DNA of 64,000 bases from Rhodamnia argentea (GCF_020921035.1 NC_063155.1:26033294-26097293), one strand, 5' to 3'; positions 10,900-24,900 are shown, numbered from the stretch's first letter. The notes: a model not told the origin generated them from the letters alone. Numbers and translations: made by a program.

Positions 10900-13350
10900 A
10901 ATATGAGAATATGTTAGGCTAATGAAAGTAACCTTCTAAAATTGTAAAAGCTGTTGCACAATCTATAAATTATTTGGACCAAGACCATTTGAATCATTAA
11001 TTATGTGAATTTTCTCGTGAGCCTCACATGATCAACGGTTTAGACAGGCTTGATCTACTTGATCTAAAGGTTGTGCAATATTTTCCTCGGAAGTATTGCG
11101 CTTGCTGTTGCATTAGGTTGCCTCCTAGTCTTGTCACCACATTTTGGACCAAAATCTTTCGCCCTGTTTTCATATGGTTGCGAAATATTCGAAATGCTAA
11201 CTTGAAATCGATTTGCGGTCCGTGATAGACCGGAAATGTGATCATCGAGATGAGACTCATAGTGTCTTCCGTTTAGAAGCGGATTTTCGTGAAAGGAGCT
11301 GAAATAGTGGCCAAGTCCGCCATTGAGCGGGTCGCGAGGCAAGGAGTCGAGGGCGGGGAGGAGGAGGTGGGCATCACGATGACAGTGCCACAATAGGACG
11401 ACGTGGTAGTAAGTGTGCAATCTGGGAGGATATTGACTAGGTGCGGTAAGAAAAAAAAAAAAAGAAGACAAATGAAAATTAGGGTTTCTCAACGGCCATT
11501 TTGAGAGGAGTGAGAAAGAAGAGAGAGATTGTAACCTGCTAATATAGGAAGAGGGGCGATTTTCAGTTCAGTTAATTGAACCGAACCGAATCGAAATAAC
11601 CGCGAACGAGAACAAAAAAAGAATGGTTATCGTTTCATTATCCGAATCGGATCGAAATGCATGAAATTTTCTGTTCGGTTCGATTCGGTTAGGATTTCAA
11701 TTCGAATTTTCAGTTCGGTTCCAACACCTATACTCTTATACGATTATCGAAACACGAATAGGAGACCTACTTGGCACACTCACGGCCCTCCTAAAGGAAG
11801 TACTTGCGTTTCTTAGTCACCCAAAACTAAGGAAGGAGTGCAATTGCATGAGAAATACAATGCATCAAGCAAAGTCCCCGCGATCGATGGGAAGCCGAAA
11901 GCTATTGTGAATCTCTTCATTGGAGATTATGACACGTTCATGTCTTTCAACTGCCTTTCGTTAGATTACCTAACGACCTAAGCTAATCCCTATATTTATC
12001 TTTCTTTTTTTCTTTAATTCCCGCTTTAATATTTTTTCCCCCCCATAAAACTACGAACAAAATGCTCTAAAAAAGGCGCACCAACTCGCAATTAGGTCGA
12101 GGGCCATGCGATTTGGTAGGGTTAAAAGCGACCTCTCCAAAGCCCCATCAAGATTCGGATCACTGACCCTAAGCCAACAAGGAGGGGAAGATGAATCACT
12201 CCCGACCGTCTGATTCTTCTTTTTTTTTTGGTTGAAAAAAAAAAAGGTTGTTGCCGACAGGAGAGAAAGTGTTTCCAATTTGATTCTGGGAATGGGATAA
12301 CGTTGTCGTTTTCGTTGCGGATTGGGATCGTTATTGGAAGTTACATCAATCATGTTGCATGGCACTTGGCTTTTAACTTTAGAACCTGTCGAGCAGGATG
12401 TTCGGAAAACAATGCGGTACTTCAACGTATGTTTTTCAAACACTTCACCCCGCTTTCTTCTTAATTTGCCGCTTGTTTCTTCCATACTATCGGTGCCACG
12501 TCCGTAAATGAACCGAATTGGCATAAATATAAAAGGATTTGGGACTAAATTGGCACAAATGCAATAAATTTAGGACTTTTTTTGATAAAATTTCCGCTAA
12601 AATGATTAATTTCTAGCTAGCAGCGAGTCGATTAAATCTTGATTAGAAGCAAATGCTGATCAGCTGCAAGAAAAGGTCGAGCGGTCCTAAATATTCATTT
12701 TATAAGTGATTGCCGTCTCGATAATTTCGATACCCTCGATATATAGAATTCAACGTTTACAAGACGCGCACGCACACGGCTCTTCAATTTCGATCTAGAA
12801 TTCAATGGTTTTGTGCCCTGTACCGGATGAATTTACTATGTACCCAGCCTGTCCATCATATCTAAGCTAGGGTCATGGAAAGAGATTAGTCAAAGATCGC
12901 ATGCCATCGGCCATTTGTGGCGGCATTAACGTCGACCGTGACTCCAAATCCACAATATCTAATGGAGTGACCCCAGGTTGAGTGTTCCTCCCACTCACTT
13001 CGATGATCCCTTCATTGACAATTTGGTTCGTTCCCATCTCTCTCTCTCTCTCCCTTTCTTTCTTTCCTTTCCTTTCCCCATCCAGGAAATGCATCTCGCG
13101 TCGTTGCCCGCCTTTTACGCTTCTTCGTTCGACCCCGGCACGTGCAGCACCGATTCTTTGCTTAGTCTCGAGATGAAGTGAGGTGGAGATTTGACTGATG
13201 TTTTCATCAAAGTGATTGACTTTGCCTCTTCTTTCATTATTAATGGTGGCCGGTGCATGAGATATGGTGCCGTCCGTTGATACGCTGGAGCATTGTGATC
13301 GTACAAGGAGAGAGGGTCCACGGCCTGCGGCCCAGATCGAGTGGTACTGC
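10900..13350. other. Gene-poor spacer with repeat fragments
   Basis: No gene supported. About 11565-11745 is a small region of GAACCGAACCGAATCG-type wording with its inverted counterpart ('gttcggttcgattcggtt'), the kind of palindromic tract found inside hAT-like MITEs. About 12505-12595 is a lone right arm of the 9-bp-TSD MITE family ('actaaattggcacaaatgca', 'aatttaggacttttttt'). Small open frames at 12.05-12.5 kb and 12.9-13.3 kb have no recognisable domains. Confidence 0.4.
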
Positions 13351-13359
13351 TTACTTCGA

Positions 13360-14021
13360 GGGGAAATTACAAAACAAAAAAAAAAACAGATTTGTTAAGT
13401 CTATTGTATTTATGCCAATTCTATCATAAACCGTCAATTTTATCCTAAACATTTGGACGATTTGTCTATGTAGTTTTTCCGGCTAATTTTCATAGGAAAT
13501 TGCTGATGTGGATGCCGACAATGCCACACAGGACAGCTAATACTGCGTTGACAATATTTTTATGATATCTTTTAAATCTTATGAATTTTTATTAGTTAAT
13601 TATTTACTTTTTTTCTTTTTTTCTTTCTCCTTCTAAGCTGGGTGAGGGCCAACGACCCTTGTCCACTGCTTGCAAGGCCTTTGCGGCCCTCACCTAGTGG
13701 CTAGCAAGGGTCTGCCAGCCACCCTTGGACTTGGTAGAAAAAATGGAAAGGCAAGAAAAAAATAAATTAATAAAAATATACAAAAATTCAGATTTTTGTT
13801 CAAAAATTTAAAAGTCATAAAAGAAACATCAAAGTCAATGCCGATCGTCTTACGTGGCATCGCTAACGTTCAAGCCAGCGATTTTCGATCAAAATTAGAC
13901 ATGAAGATTACATTGATAAATCGCCAAAATGTTTAGAACTAAATTTGTCAAATTGAAAAGTTTAGAACCGAATAGATATGAGTGAAATAGGTTTATAATT
14001 TTTTTTTTTTGAATGTTCCCC
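13360..14021. mobile_element. Long-TIR MITE, probably Mutator-like (non-autonomous)
   Basis: A 662-bp relative of the element at 6367. Left arm starts GGGGAAATTAC and right arm ends ATGTTCCCC. The arms carry 'atgccaattctatcataaac' and the inverted 'tttagaaccgaatagatatg'. The core holds a direct/inverted pair of 'aagg-ccttgcggccctcacc' type sequence. Flanks TTACTTCGA (13351-13359) and TTGCTTCGA (14022-14030) form a 9-bp target duplication with one mismatch. This second independent 9-bp duplication supports the Mutator-like assignment. No coding capacity. Confidence 0.8.
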
Positions 14022-14030
14022 TTGCTTCGA

Positions 14031-15769
14031 AGTTAATAACATTGTATTCGTGGTAGAATGTAGATCATGCGGGATGCGCATACCAATGTCATGTACAAGA
14101 GCTATTTTTGGGTACGTCGGATCCATGGGAGCCTTCTCGCTATCATTGTTTAACAGATCACGACCCACCAAAATCAAGTGTCATGCTGCACTGCCGGCCT
14201 GCATAATTCCGGTGCACCATGAAAAATGTTTCCATTTACAAAGCGCCGCGTTCGTTAATTTGCTCTTCTTTCTTTTCCTAAATTTGTTGGGATAACTCCT
14301 CAACAATTTCTCTCCCAAACAATTTATCATCAATCAACATAGTTGCTATCGACAAATTAACAATGAAGACAGACTAGACGTACAATTGAAATACGAAACT
14401 TCTCACCTCAGGCCGACTGAATCCAGCTTTCGACAAGAACATGGCCCGTAGAATTTGGATTAAGTCTAATTAACCACCGACAAAACAAAGGGTTTCTAAT
14501 TAAGCCCATAAGGCGACGTGAGATTGTGTGAAGGCACTGAAAACTAAGCTCCGGTTAAATTTAAGACAAAACGGCAATTTGCCAAATTCTCATCTTGGGA
14601 GGAGGGCCAACATGTCTGAAGAGGAATCTGAAGTATTTGTCGTTGGACATGTACTGTGTGAAGCAGCAGGATATGGTACATGACATTGCAGCATGGTACG
14701 TGCCTTCACATTTTGCTACAAGGGGCTTTGTACAAGACAACCCTTGCGGATGACACTTCTCATGCCGACCAAAGTGTTTGCATCCAACTAAGATTTGCAG
14801 TCCTCCGATCTTTGCCTTGTGTTTCTGTCTGTCTCTCTCTCTCCCCTCAAATTGAGACAAGGGTTACCATCAGATGTTTACAGTCCTTGTCTATGATGAG
14901 CGACATAGGTACGCTCATCTCTAGTCTCTCAAACGTCCAGAAAACAGCGGTTTGTGTGGGAAACCCGTCGCGGTTGGACACCTGTGGAGGTTCAAATTAC
15001 ACGACAGATTCCACTGGCTGCACACACCGAGGTCAACCCTTGTCAGATGAGATGCTTCGCACCTCTGTGGGAGAAGTGCGGGATGCAGCCACATGCACGC
15101 TTCATCTGTGAGATTTTCAGTAACTAAAAACCTCAACATGAGATGACCCCTGTTACCGCAGGTCCGCAGTGACATGCCATCCACGATAACACTTCTCGTA
15201 ATTAGAACAAAAATTTAGCTCACTGGTGTTTGGACTTATGATGGGGAATGACCAATGTAGGCAACATTCGGCAGAGATTGTGGTGCTCATAATACCTGTA
15301 GAGATAAGTGCACTGAAAGTCTTATAACTAATCGCGAAAATACCATTGAGTCCTAAAACTTTCAAAGAGTATGATTTAATTGCACTTTTAAAAAGTTTTG
15401 AGACTAAATTGCATTCTTATGACAAGCTTTAGGGACTTCTAATGCACTTATCCCATAATTGTATGGGACTATAAAGAAACCAATGGAATGACTAACACCA
15501 ATGGCCCACCTTCAGGGACTTGCAATCTACCAGGTTAATTATCTGTCTTTTTTCTTCTTTAACATTCCAAGCATAGATCTGTAAGAAGAATTCAATCATC
15601 ACCGAACCCCCCATACTTGATTTGAGCAAGTAACAATGTCACAAGCATACAACAACACTAGGTTTCTCTAGTCTCAAAATCCTACTGGTATAAACCCTTC
15701 AGCCAAAAAGGCAAATCACAGGGATAAAACTACGTGATTACAATTAGAAGTTAACTCTTTCACAAGTGG
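14031..15769. other. Spacer downstream of the RING gene
   Basis: No gene assigned. Two minus-strand open frames (14561-14860 and 14921-15184) are cysteine-rich in places, but I recognise no family and they do not join with convincing splice sites. They may be chance or part of an unrecognised transcript. The segment just below 15770 should hold the RING gene's 3' UTR. Confidence 0.35.
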
Positions 15770-18547
15770 TCATCCAATATTCAAGCTCGGGCCTGCCTTT
15801 GAATTAGAGCACTCGACCGCTGCCTGATGATTCTGATCCATAAATATTCTACTGCTAAACTGCGAAGAATGGGAACCAGTTTTTCTCAACTTACCAGGAT
15901 ATTCCTTGCTCATGGTGCCCTTAAGAGAGAGGTTCTTCTTCACTCGATTCCTATTCAGCAATATCATGGCATTTCGAGGAGGTGCATGCAGTGCTCCTTC
16001 AACGCAATCGCCAACCTGTGTACAACCCCAAGAAGGCCTAGATGGCCCACCCTCAGAAAATGTTCTAAGCCTAGGAAAACCACTCTTCATTTTGGAAATA
16101 ACTCGCAACTCCGGGGAATTCTCTTCATCCACTCTCGCACACACAGGGCAAGGAGGGTCACTTTTCCGCGTCTTAGGAGTTGTCTGCTCCAAACACTCTG
16201 CATGAAAAACGTGACTACAAGAAAGGACCCCAGCGACTGGCATATCTCCACTTCTTACAATCCGACGTGAACTCCACGGCGATCTATGTGAAAGGAATCT
16301 CTCACACAATCCGCATCTGAAAGCATCATCAGATGAGTGGGAGTGGGAGGATCGGCCAAATATTTCAGATTCCAATGGCTCCGATGCATCTGTCAAGTCG
16401 ATGCTGCTGCTGCTGCTCCAACGATGGGCATCTCTTTGTGGAGTGGAGGAAGCATCGAGCCCCAAGATTCCAGCAGCCACAGGATCAGGAGCTTCTCTAG
16501 CAGGACTATCGGTGGGAAAGGAGAGTGGGTGAATCGGCTTGGATATGAAGAAACGGCGGCTTGAGATGTTGCGGTGAGTGCGCATGCATGACTTAAATGC
16601 AGGTTCTGACTCACTACTGTCTGAGCGGGACGAACAAGAACCTAAACTATCTTGATTCACCGTGGTTCCCTGCAAAGTTCATAATTCGAATAATCTCTGA
16701 GATGCCAATTGGAATGTGGAAGCGATCACAATGGGAAGAGATCACAATACCTCCATCATGGGTGCAAAAGATAACGACCGCGAAGCTTGATCTAGCAAGA
16801 TAAAAACAAGTTCTCAAAAGTTCAGAAATGTTGGCACTATGAATCATAGGGATGGCACCAAAAACTGTTTAATCCAGAAAATCTTCACTGAAGCATGGTA
16901 CATATCCTAGCATTGAATGCTCCACGAACAAGTAAAATCTTCCGAGAGGAAGAAAGGAAAGTAAAAGTAGGTTCCAAATTCGGAGCCTATGCAGGAAACC
17001 TTTGACAGCAAACGAGGCGATGGACATGTACCATCTATATCTTATTAATTCTTCTCGAATCTGCAATTACACTTCTCAAACACAAAAGGAGATCTCATGC
17101 AAGGGGTGGCTAGAAGCCGGTCAAGTCCGTATTGCTGGGAAGCACTCAGCCCTCAAAATATGTGGGTTCAGACATTCGACGGGAATACAGGATTGACCTA
17201 GAGGTGGGCTAGAGGTGGGCCAACATTACTAAGACTTATTAGTAGATATCATATTCAATTCTAACTTCCCCAATCCTCTGGTAACCTATCGAAATTAGTA
17301 ATCGAATGTTTTAGCTTGCAATTTGGATGGCATTAAAAAGCTGAAAGCCCAGCCATCTAAGAAATGAACGCCCTAGCTATCTCAGCTTCCCTATAATAGA
17401 GATGTCAATAGTTAGCGTAGCTTATCTCACACTGCTACATTCTTGCCATCTGCTACTCTAAGGTTTAGTTTAGGAACCAGATATATGCATCCTAGAGTAA
17501 CAGTAGTAATATCATCTAGTACAGCTCCAATTAGAACTGATATGTTTTTTTTTCTTCTACGGAAAAATGGCGCATATACAACTTCCAAATTTATGCCAAA
17601 ATAATGGATCCTCAAAGAGCACACTCATGGAAAATGCATAAGCCACATATGGCCTACATCAGATAGGGATCCCACCAATTGAAAATTGATCGAACGCTTT
17701 TCAGTAGTTTCGGCATTGTAGGCCAATACTAGTATGAACTACACTTGTGAACACAAAAGAACTTTTGCTCGAGCCACCAATACCTGACACATTGCAAGAA
17801 AAACCTACATATCCCACAGCTGTTGGCTCGGGATTGGTTTTATTTCAGAGAGAGAGAGAGAGAGAGTAAAAAATTGTGCAGTGTGAATCACCAAGCCGGT
17901 GCCAATCATCATCTTAAATTGGGATGTGATCTCACTTCTACTCTGAAAGTCAGAGAAAATGGTCGAACATCAAAGAACCACAGAATTATGAAATTCTAAC
18001 TTCTTACTCTAAAAAAGCAAGAAAAACACTGGTCTTGCAGTAGAGGACAGCAATAAGCAACCAAACTCTAACAGGATAAGATATCAGAGTGAGAATGCTT
18101 CATAAAATCTACATTTTGATGCTTACCCCTTCTAGTCGGAGTTCCATAGTCCTCGACATTGATTTCTTGTATGGTTGGAGGTGTCCATTGGGGACCCTGA
18201 GACTGGTCAGATGGACTACTTAAAAACAGCTCTGCACCATCAGAAGCAGAATAATGATGATTGTAGAGACGGTTGCCTCTCACCCATCCCCTACTTCCTT
18301 TACTGTTTGAAGATGTGGACGATCGATACAGCTGATCACTGTCCCGTAAACCATTAGGTAGGCCCTCAAATTGAAGCCGGATATCCAATCTTGATGGAGG
18401 TGGCGAAAAGCTAGTGTTTGTTCGCCAGTATGGCTCATGTGGGCCCACAGACCAGTCCCCACTGGCTGCATGTGATCCATGTGGCCTTGCAGCCACACAA
18501 CAGAGTGACCCCGTTTTAGCAATTTTCTGTATAACTCCAGAAGCCAA
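15770..18547 (-). CDS. RING-H2 finger protein, probable E3 ubiquitin ligase (N-terminus unresolved)
   Basis: Two coding exons are clear. The upstream one, about 18532-18127, contains TGSLCCVAARPHGS, the start region of a plant RING family whose members often begin MGS-CCVAAR, and then WTPPTIQEINVEDYGTPTRR. The downstream one, about 16669-15770, is serine-rich, has RRFFISKPIHPLSFP, and carries the RING: CGLC, then SCSHVFHAECL, then CPVC, a C3H2C3 (RING-H2) pattern expected to bind zinc and recruit an E2. The C-terminal third is basic and disordered-looking. The obvious donor after TRRG (18127) and the acceptor before 16669 do not join in frame, so a small exon in the 1.4-kb gap is probably missed. 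Upstream there is a plausible untranslated exon ending with a donor near 19545 and another near 18750, but no ATG joins in frame. The family is sound; the gene model is partial. Confidence 0.75.
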
Positions 18548-18739
18548 TATCTTAACCTTTTAAAACTCGACAATGATCAACTGACATGAATCTGATAGTG
18601 TCTACCATGTCAGCTCATGATTCCATCAAGGAATTAGGTTCACCAAATACATAAATGTCTGCCACTGGCGCTCAAAATACAAGGCAGTATTGCTGCCAAG
18701 GAGGACAATTAATTCAACACCGGCGAATAAACAACTTAC

Positions 18740-19600
18740 CCTCCTAGTCAGGGTAATTATGTCTCCTTCACGGTCACTGTCTAGGAAGAATGTGAATCCA
18801 TCCTGAAGAATGTGTAGCTGTGCCTACAGTAACCAGATTTCGATAAGAAACTATAAGGAATCACAGAGGAAATACTGGCAAATAAAGGAAAACGGCAAAA
18901 ACAACCTCACAGGGAAGCTAAAGGCGAAAAAAGAAATTAAGGTCCTGAGAATCTTCACAAGAATGCCATTGCTAGGGAGTCAGATCAAGGCTCCAAGGTA
19001 ACACCATCGGCGTCATGATTAACAAAAACGAGCAACAATCTTCAATGGCATGCAATTTCGGGTTTTACGCAGTAGTTCCTGGAATTTCTTAGCAGGACCG
19101 CGGAAACACATGAGGAAACAACCCTTCTTCCCCCTCAGCTTTCACCATCTCATGCTAAAACATGCTTTGGCAAAATAAAGCCGAAATTTACAGTGAAAAA
19201 CCTATCCCATCTATCACAACAAATTCCAAAATGACTAGACAATCGAAAGCCCCCAGGTGTCCAAACAGCTGAAGTCAGCACTAACAGCATTCCTGCACGA
19301 GTCACCCTCACCAAGAGACTACCAAATGGGGAATAATTAGAACTTGACACCAAAATCAGTAAATGGCTACCCAAAAACTATCTCCGGAGGCCGAAGCAAA
19401 CAGACCCGCCAAAGAAGTCGAGCACATTTTAGAAGATAAACACTAGCCAAAGCGAAATCAACACCATTTGAGATAAACAACTCGAGAAATTACTAAAAGG
19501 ATGCCCAGATAAAAGTAGTAAGATGGAGCCAACACTTACCAGTGCGATCGGTCATCGAGGAAGAAGGGCAAGAGAGAGAGAGAGATAGAGGGTGTCATTT
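18740..19600 (-). other. Probable 5' leader exons of the RING gene
   Basis: On the minus strand, an ATG-containing segment near 19556 is followed by a strong donor (ACTG then GTAAGTG). A second exon-like piece ends AGGAGG then GTAAGT near 18740 and starts after a CTGTAG acceptor near 18825. Joined to the RING frame these pieces give a stop, so I treat them as untranslated leader. A (GA)n run (about 19572-19586) lies in the presumed leader. Confidence 0.4.
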
Positions 19601-21912
19601 GGAGAAATACACTGCTTGGGGACTCGTAATTTGAGGAAAATGAACGCGAAACTGCACTCAAGGAACCAGAGCCCTAACAGTTGCAGACGGAGAGAAAAGG
19701 GATGGAGGTGTCTGCGTCATTTGCATCGAGGTCCCCCATCTTTTACGTATTTCCGCGTATTCCCTTTGCTTTTTTCCTTCCCCAATTGGTCCTGTCTTGT
19801 TCTTAACCCCATATTTACGTGCTGATCATCCTAAGTATCGCGTGACCAACTCGACAGACGACAGTTGCTCGATTAGACATCTCCAGAAGTCGCATTATAG
19901 TAAAAAACAAAAATTACAAGAATTGGTTGGCTTTTATTCATGTTCGAGTGTTGTCAAGTTACGACTTAATAGGTATCAAATGTTTCCTTCCATGAGCGTA
20001 ATCATTTTTTGAAACTTTAGACCTATCGACTTGGCGACATGGGGATGACCCTTCTCAATTATCTAGATGGAGAGTTAGGATTATCGACTCTCACCGTGTT
20101 ACACATCAATTTAATTGATTATCATTCATATCGATCGCTTTGTTATAATTTCGAATCGATCATTGCTTTCAAAAAAACTGAGCTACATGCCATCAGTGAC
20201 ATGGATTCTGACCATCTTAGCAAAAACCAATCCATTTACTCTTCTTGACCGGCTAAAATGCACAAACATACATACGGGTGTCGGGCCAAAAATGAGAAAC
20301 CTCAGAGAGAGAGTAAAGGTGGGGCTTTGAGTTAACCATGAATTTGACAGCTGTGAATCATCATTGAAATTTCACGACAGAAATTTTGGATTAATAGTTG
20401 TTTTAGACAAACACAAACCATGTTAAGTCTTTGTCAAGGGACTGTGCTCCAAACTGCAAGCACTCTCGTCCAGCCCTCTATGATTCATGTTCCACTCTAA
20501 GCGCGCCCTTCTTTGACTTTTCAGGGGGCAAAGCTCCTTTTTTTTAAACTTTATGAAAGGAAAAGCGTGCGTTGTGTCACGAAATGACATGACAAATCGA
20601 GCTTTAATACTTGCAAAAGATGCGCATAAATTCATTTTTATCAAAGTGGGTCTGCTTCTAGTGCAGCGGTTTGATGTGCTCCATCCACTGCATCCATGCT
20701 GTGCTAAAAGGCCGCTTTTTCCCCAGGCCACACTTGAGATGAACTTGGCATGTCGACTTGCGGTATGAACACATTGCAATTTCACTTCCGGCTCGAGTTA
20801 CTCCCTGGCTGGTCCTATCATTTTTGGCCTCTGAAAGAATAGATAAGGAAATAAGTTATGGACGGCCAGCGATTTCGACCATTCGATTTTGGGAATAAGA
20901 TCAAGATTCGTTCAACATACTGCGAAGGACAGAGAGCCGACGTGAGAAGGGACAAGATCCATTAGATGACCGCGAGAGATAGATCCAATTCAGAAGTTCA
21001 CAATCACAAGGCATTCATTGTTCATCTGGCCAATAGATTTTAGTTCAAATTCTTCCGGGGACTGGATCAAGCTGGAGTAAGCAGGGGCACCTGTGTTCGG
21101 TACTTTTCGGCTTTAAGCTCAACCCAAAGGAATTAATTAAAAGTGTCGGCCAAAAGTAGCGAAAGGAATGATTTGATTTGTAGATGCTTTCCATGAACAA
21201 ACAAGTCAGAACACATCCAGCCATCCTACCCAGATGCGCATCCTATTCGTATCCACTGTTATTATGTTAACAAGAACATTTCGACGTGATGAAAAGTCAC
21301 TTTTCGTTGAGAACAGAGTCAAAACTTGCCGGTTTCCAGATAGCCACGCTCATGATATGTTTGATTCGGATGTCTATGGATAAATTCCTCAGCAGCCCCG
21401 CAACCACCTCATAATGCAATCTTTCTTTTTCTCAGGCTTAAAGCACGATTCGGTCACTTCTGGTCATAAGACAGGAACAATAACAGCATGTTTGGTATCA
21501 ACAGCCAGTATCAGTAAGCCCGTCTATGGTGTTATTTTCGCAGACAATCCTGTAGTTGCAAAGACATCTCGAGCTGGTAGTTTTTCATGATGCAAGGACC
21601 ATTCCGCATACTCGTTATCTTCTTCCAGCTCGTGCTGATCAAGATCCACATAACTTAGAGCTCAAAGTCAGACAGGCGCAAGAAGGTGCTACTGTGTAGA
21701 TACGCACTATATTATGGGATCATAAGGACAGAGTGCATCTACTTAAGGCCAAAGGACTTGTAGCATTCTTCATTATACAAAATCAAGATACCGATGCTTC
21801 CTATATTGCTCATCCCAGATCGAAACTATCCAAAATGGACTAGACTAGCAAACCCAGGTGATAATTTGACATGCTCACCGCTTCTCTATAAACTGGTGGT
21901 TGTTTCGCGGCA
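19600..21912. other. Spacer between the RING and methyltransferase genes
   Basis: Contains the upstream region of the RING gene (from about 19600) and the 3' flank of the methyltransferase gene (below 21913). No open frame has a recognisable domain. I see no repeat family from elsewhere in the window. Confidence 0.4.
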
Positions 21913-24900
21913 CTACTTGGTGGCAATTCCATAAATATGAGAGTTTATAAGGGTGGCGTTAGCTAAAAAAGCCGTGCCAAGCTCGACACTAGAGAATCCA
22001 GCCTCAGATATGTTCTTCCCTGTGTTTCTGGTAAGGTGACACCCATCAGCAACTGCCTGCTGCAAGGGATCGAGGATACTTTGGAGGAACTTGAGGATTG
22101 TTCCATCTGAATTATCAAAATTTGAACAACAAATATCAACCCTAAAGCATAACCAAGTATCGAAAGTGATGTCAACTCAAACTTCTTGCTTTTCATGCAA
22201 CAACTGTTTAGAAGTTTTCTGGGCTCGTACCTTTTGCAGCCACATGCTCCACAAAGATGTAAGAACCACCTGGCTTAAGCACCCTCTTCACTTCTAAAGA
22301 GATTAAAGTAAAGATCACGCTTTGAAAAGGACCAAACGGCCTCAACCCGCAAAGGAGTATAATTCTCCAAAATAAACAATGTTACATAACTCACATGCCA
22401 AGTTTTCTAGCTGCTATCGGAATAATGACTCCTTGCTTGACTTTGCATACCGTTGAGGAAGTCGAAAGAGAGGCTCAACACCTCAGATTCACACTATGGA
22501 AGTGCAGAAGTAGACAGATGGTAAACAAGGGGATCATGCCCTTTGCAGAGTAATTACCTTTCAGCGTCAGGTCAACATCACTGACGGAGCACAAGACGAG
22601 TGTTCCAACAACTGCTTCAACAGATGCATCCCTTAGTGGTATAGCCTCACCAACCTGGAGGACATCAACCAAAGAGTTTCTGATCTAAGAAAAAGGCATG
22701 ATAGAGATTGGTAGTTGGCAGACAGAGGTCATATCTGGCATATATAATCCTTGGGTATTCAGATTGACTAAGCCCAATAAAGCTAGCCATGGCCATTTTC
22801 CCCCTCTTGATCCATCCCCACACCAGATGTAGTATCTTGCCAACTAAGTTCTTTAAGGTTTGGATGATCTTCTTTGCAAGTTGACAAATTACTAGGCCAT
22901 TAAGGTTATTGGTAGCATCTTGAAGACAAGAAAAAATTCACCTTCTACTTGAGAAAGCATCTTCATTCTGTATGTTCGAGCAAAATTCACTGCACATAAG
23001 TTAGAAGAAACACTACAGAATAATCAACAGCCTATGCATTTTCAATTATTCCTGGACAAAACCTTCTTCTTTGTTTTTGGACAATTATCACGAAGAATCT
23101 TCTTGTTCAAGTTTATATGATCTAGTTGACCATGGATCACTCAGGCACAATTATCTCCTCTGGGTATACCAATTCCAATAACCAACTCTTCAAAAGTGCA
23201 CAAATTCAAAAATAAAAAAACAACAAAAAAGGAAATCAAATATCAGCAACTAGTATTGCCATGTTCATGCATTCATACTGCTTGGAGAAATTTGAAGTTG
23301 GGAGATGGTAGTCCAGCTGCTGCTGCTGCTGCCCGAGAATATCTTTCCATTGTTCTCTTTGGGTCTATCCCGACAACATGGACATTGTTGTCATTGGCAT
23401 AATACTTGAGATTAGGACCGGTTCCTATACCGATCTCCAAAACTTCCTTGACTTTTCCCTTCAATTTGCTGAATAGCTGGGACTTATACCCTGCAATCTT
23501 GCAAAGTAACCGAATGCAACCGCAGATAATTATGTATGAACTCGAGACACAAATCTTTTTTCGAAGGAGACAAAGATTAAGACAACTCCGGTAATCTGAA
23601 AAGGGAGACTAACCTCGGCCTCATAAGCTTCCATATCCTTATCAAGGACCACAGCTTGCAACTCCTCATACCACTGAGGTCTAGGAGCGTGATATTTATC
23701 CAAAATTGCCTATGTGCAGATAATGCAAGTTAAATGTCACATCCCCATATCTAACACTCTCCGTGAACTCATTGGACATGAAAAATGGTTGGAATAAAGT
23801 CATAGCCGGCCACATGAGAAGGCGGCCTATTTGTCCAATAAACAAACTGTGTACCTATGGCTCATCTATGCATGGGTTGACTCACTCTTACATGGGAAGA
23901 CATCATAAGCTCCAACTAAAGCATCGACATTGATCATATTCAAAGGGTGAACGAGGAGTCATAACATTAAAGCGAGAAAACCTACCTTTGGTATCACACT
24001 GATAAATACGCAGATCGCTCGCATTCCAAACAGAATGAAATGAATGCCCAAAATCTAGCCATCCCAGTTCAGCAATGACCGAACTTAAATAAGGACAATA
24101 TGTTAACCACTAGGGGTGATCGGTTCTCGATCCGGTCCGGTTCCCCTCAAGAACCGAGAACCGGACCGGTGGTTCCGGTTCTCAATTTTCCGGAACCGGG
24201 AACCGGACCACCGGTCCGGTCCGGTTCCCAGGCGGTTCCATTGGATTGAACACATGCCAAAAAAAAAAATTTGTACCATTCCCGGACGGTCCCAATCTAG
24301 AAAATATAGAGACTGGACATTAAAAAATTTCAAGTTCATTTCCTAAAATGGGTCTTTCAAGGCAAAGTTGAGAACTTTTTGCAAGATTGTTTCCAAAATG
24401 CATATGGTATTCAAGCAAAAACGATCTCCCTTTAGGTCAAAAACGGCCCGGGAATCGACTGAGGCAAGATCAAGATAAGGATTTTGTTTGGGGACTAAGA
24501 AGGCAAGATCGAGAAAACTCCATGCGCATGGAGTTTTCTTGATAAAAAAAAAAAAAATCGATCAATCCGGTTCAGGCGGTCCGGTCCCCGCGGACCCTAG
24601 AACCGGGAACCGGACCACCGGTCCCGGTCCGGTCCGGGCAGTCCGATTTGCTCACCCCTATTAACCACAACTTGCGGTCAAGGTCTTTTATCCAATTCGA
24701 GACATTATCATTGACCAAATCACTTTCCTGAATGGAACTGTTAGAGAGTAAGTTCCCACGACGGATTCTTGAATTTTGTTCACGCGGCTGGATCAGTTTC
24801 ACTCGAAGAGCAACGGTACAGAATATGAAGTCGTGGTTTGCATTTACTGCGTTATTTACCATCTGATTTCACCGACTTTCCTTCAACATTTCATGGCTTC

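Noticed and set aside
14561-15184. Two cysteine-containing minus-strand open frames
   Set aside because: Considered as a small secreted protein, but no signal peptide, regular cysteine spacing or splice link was found.
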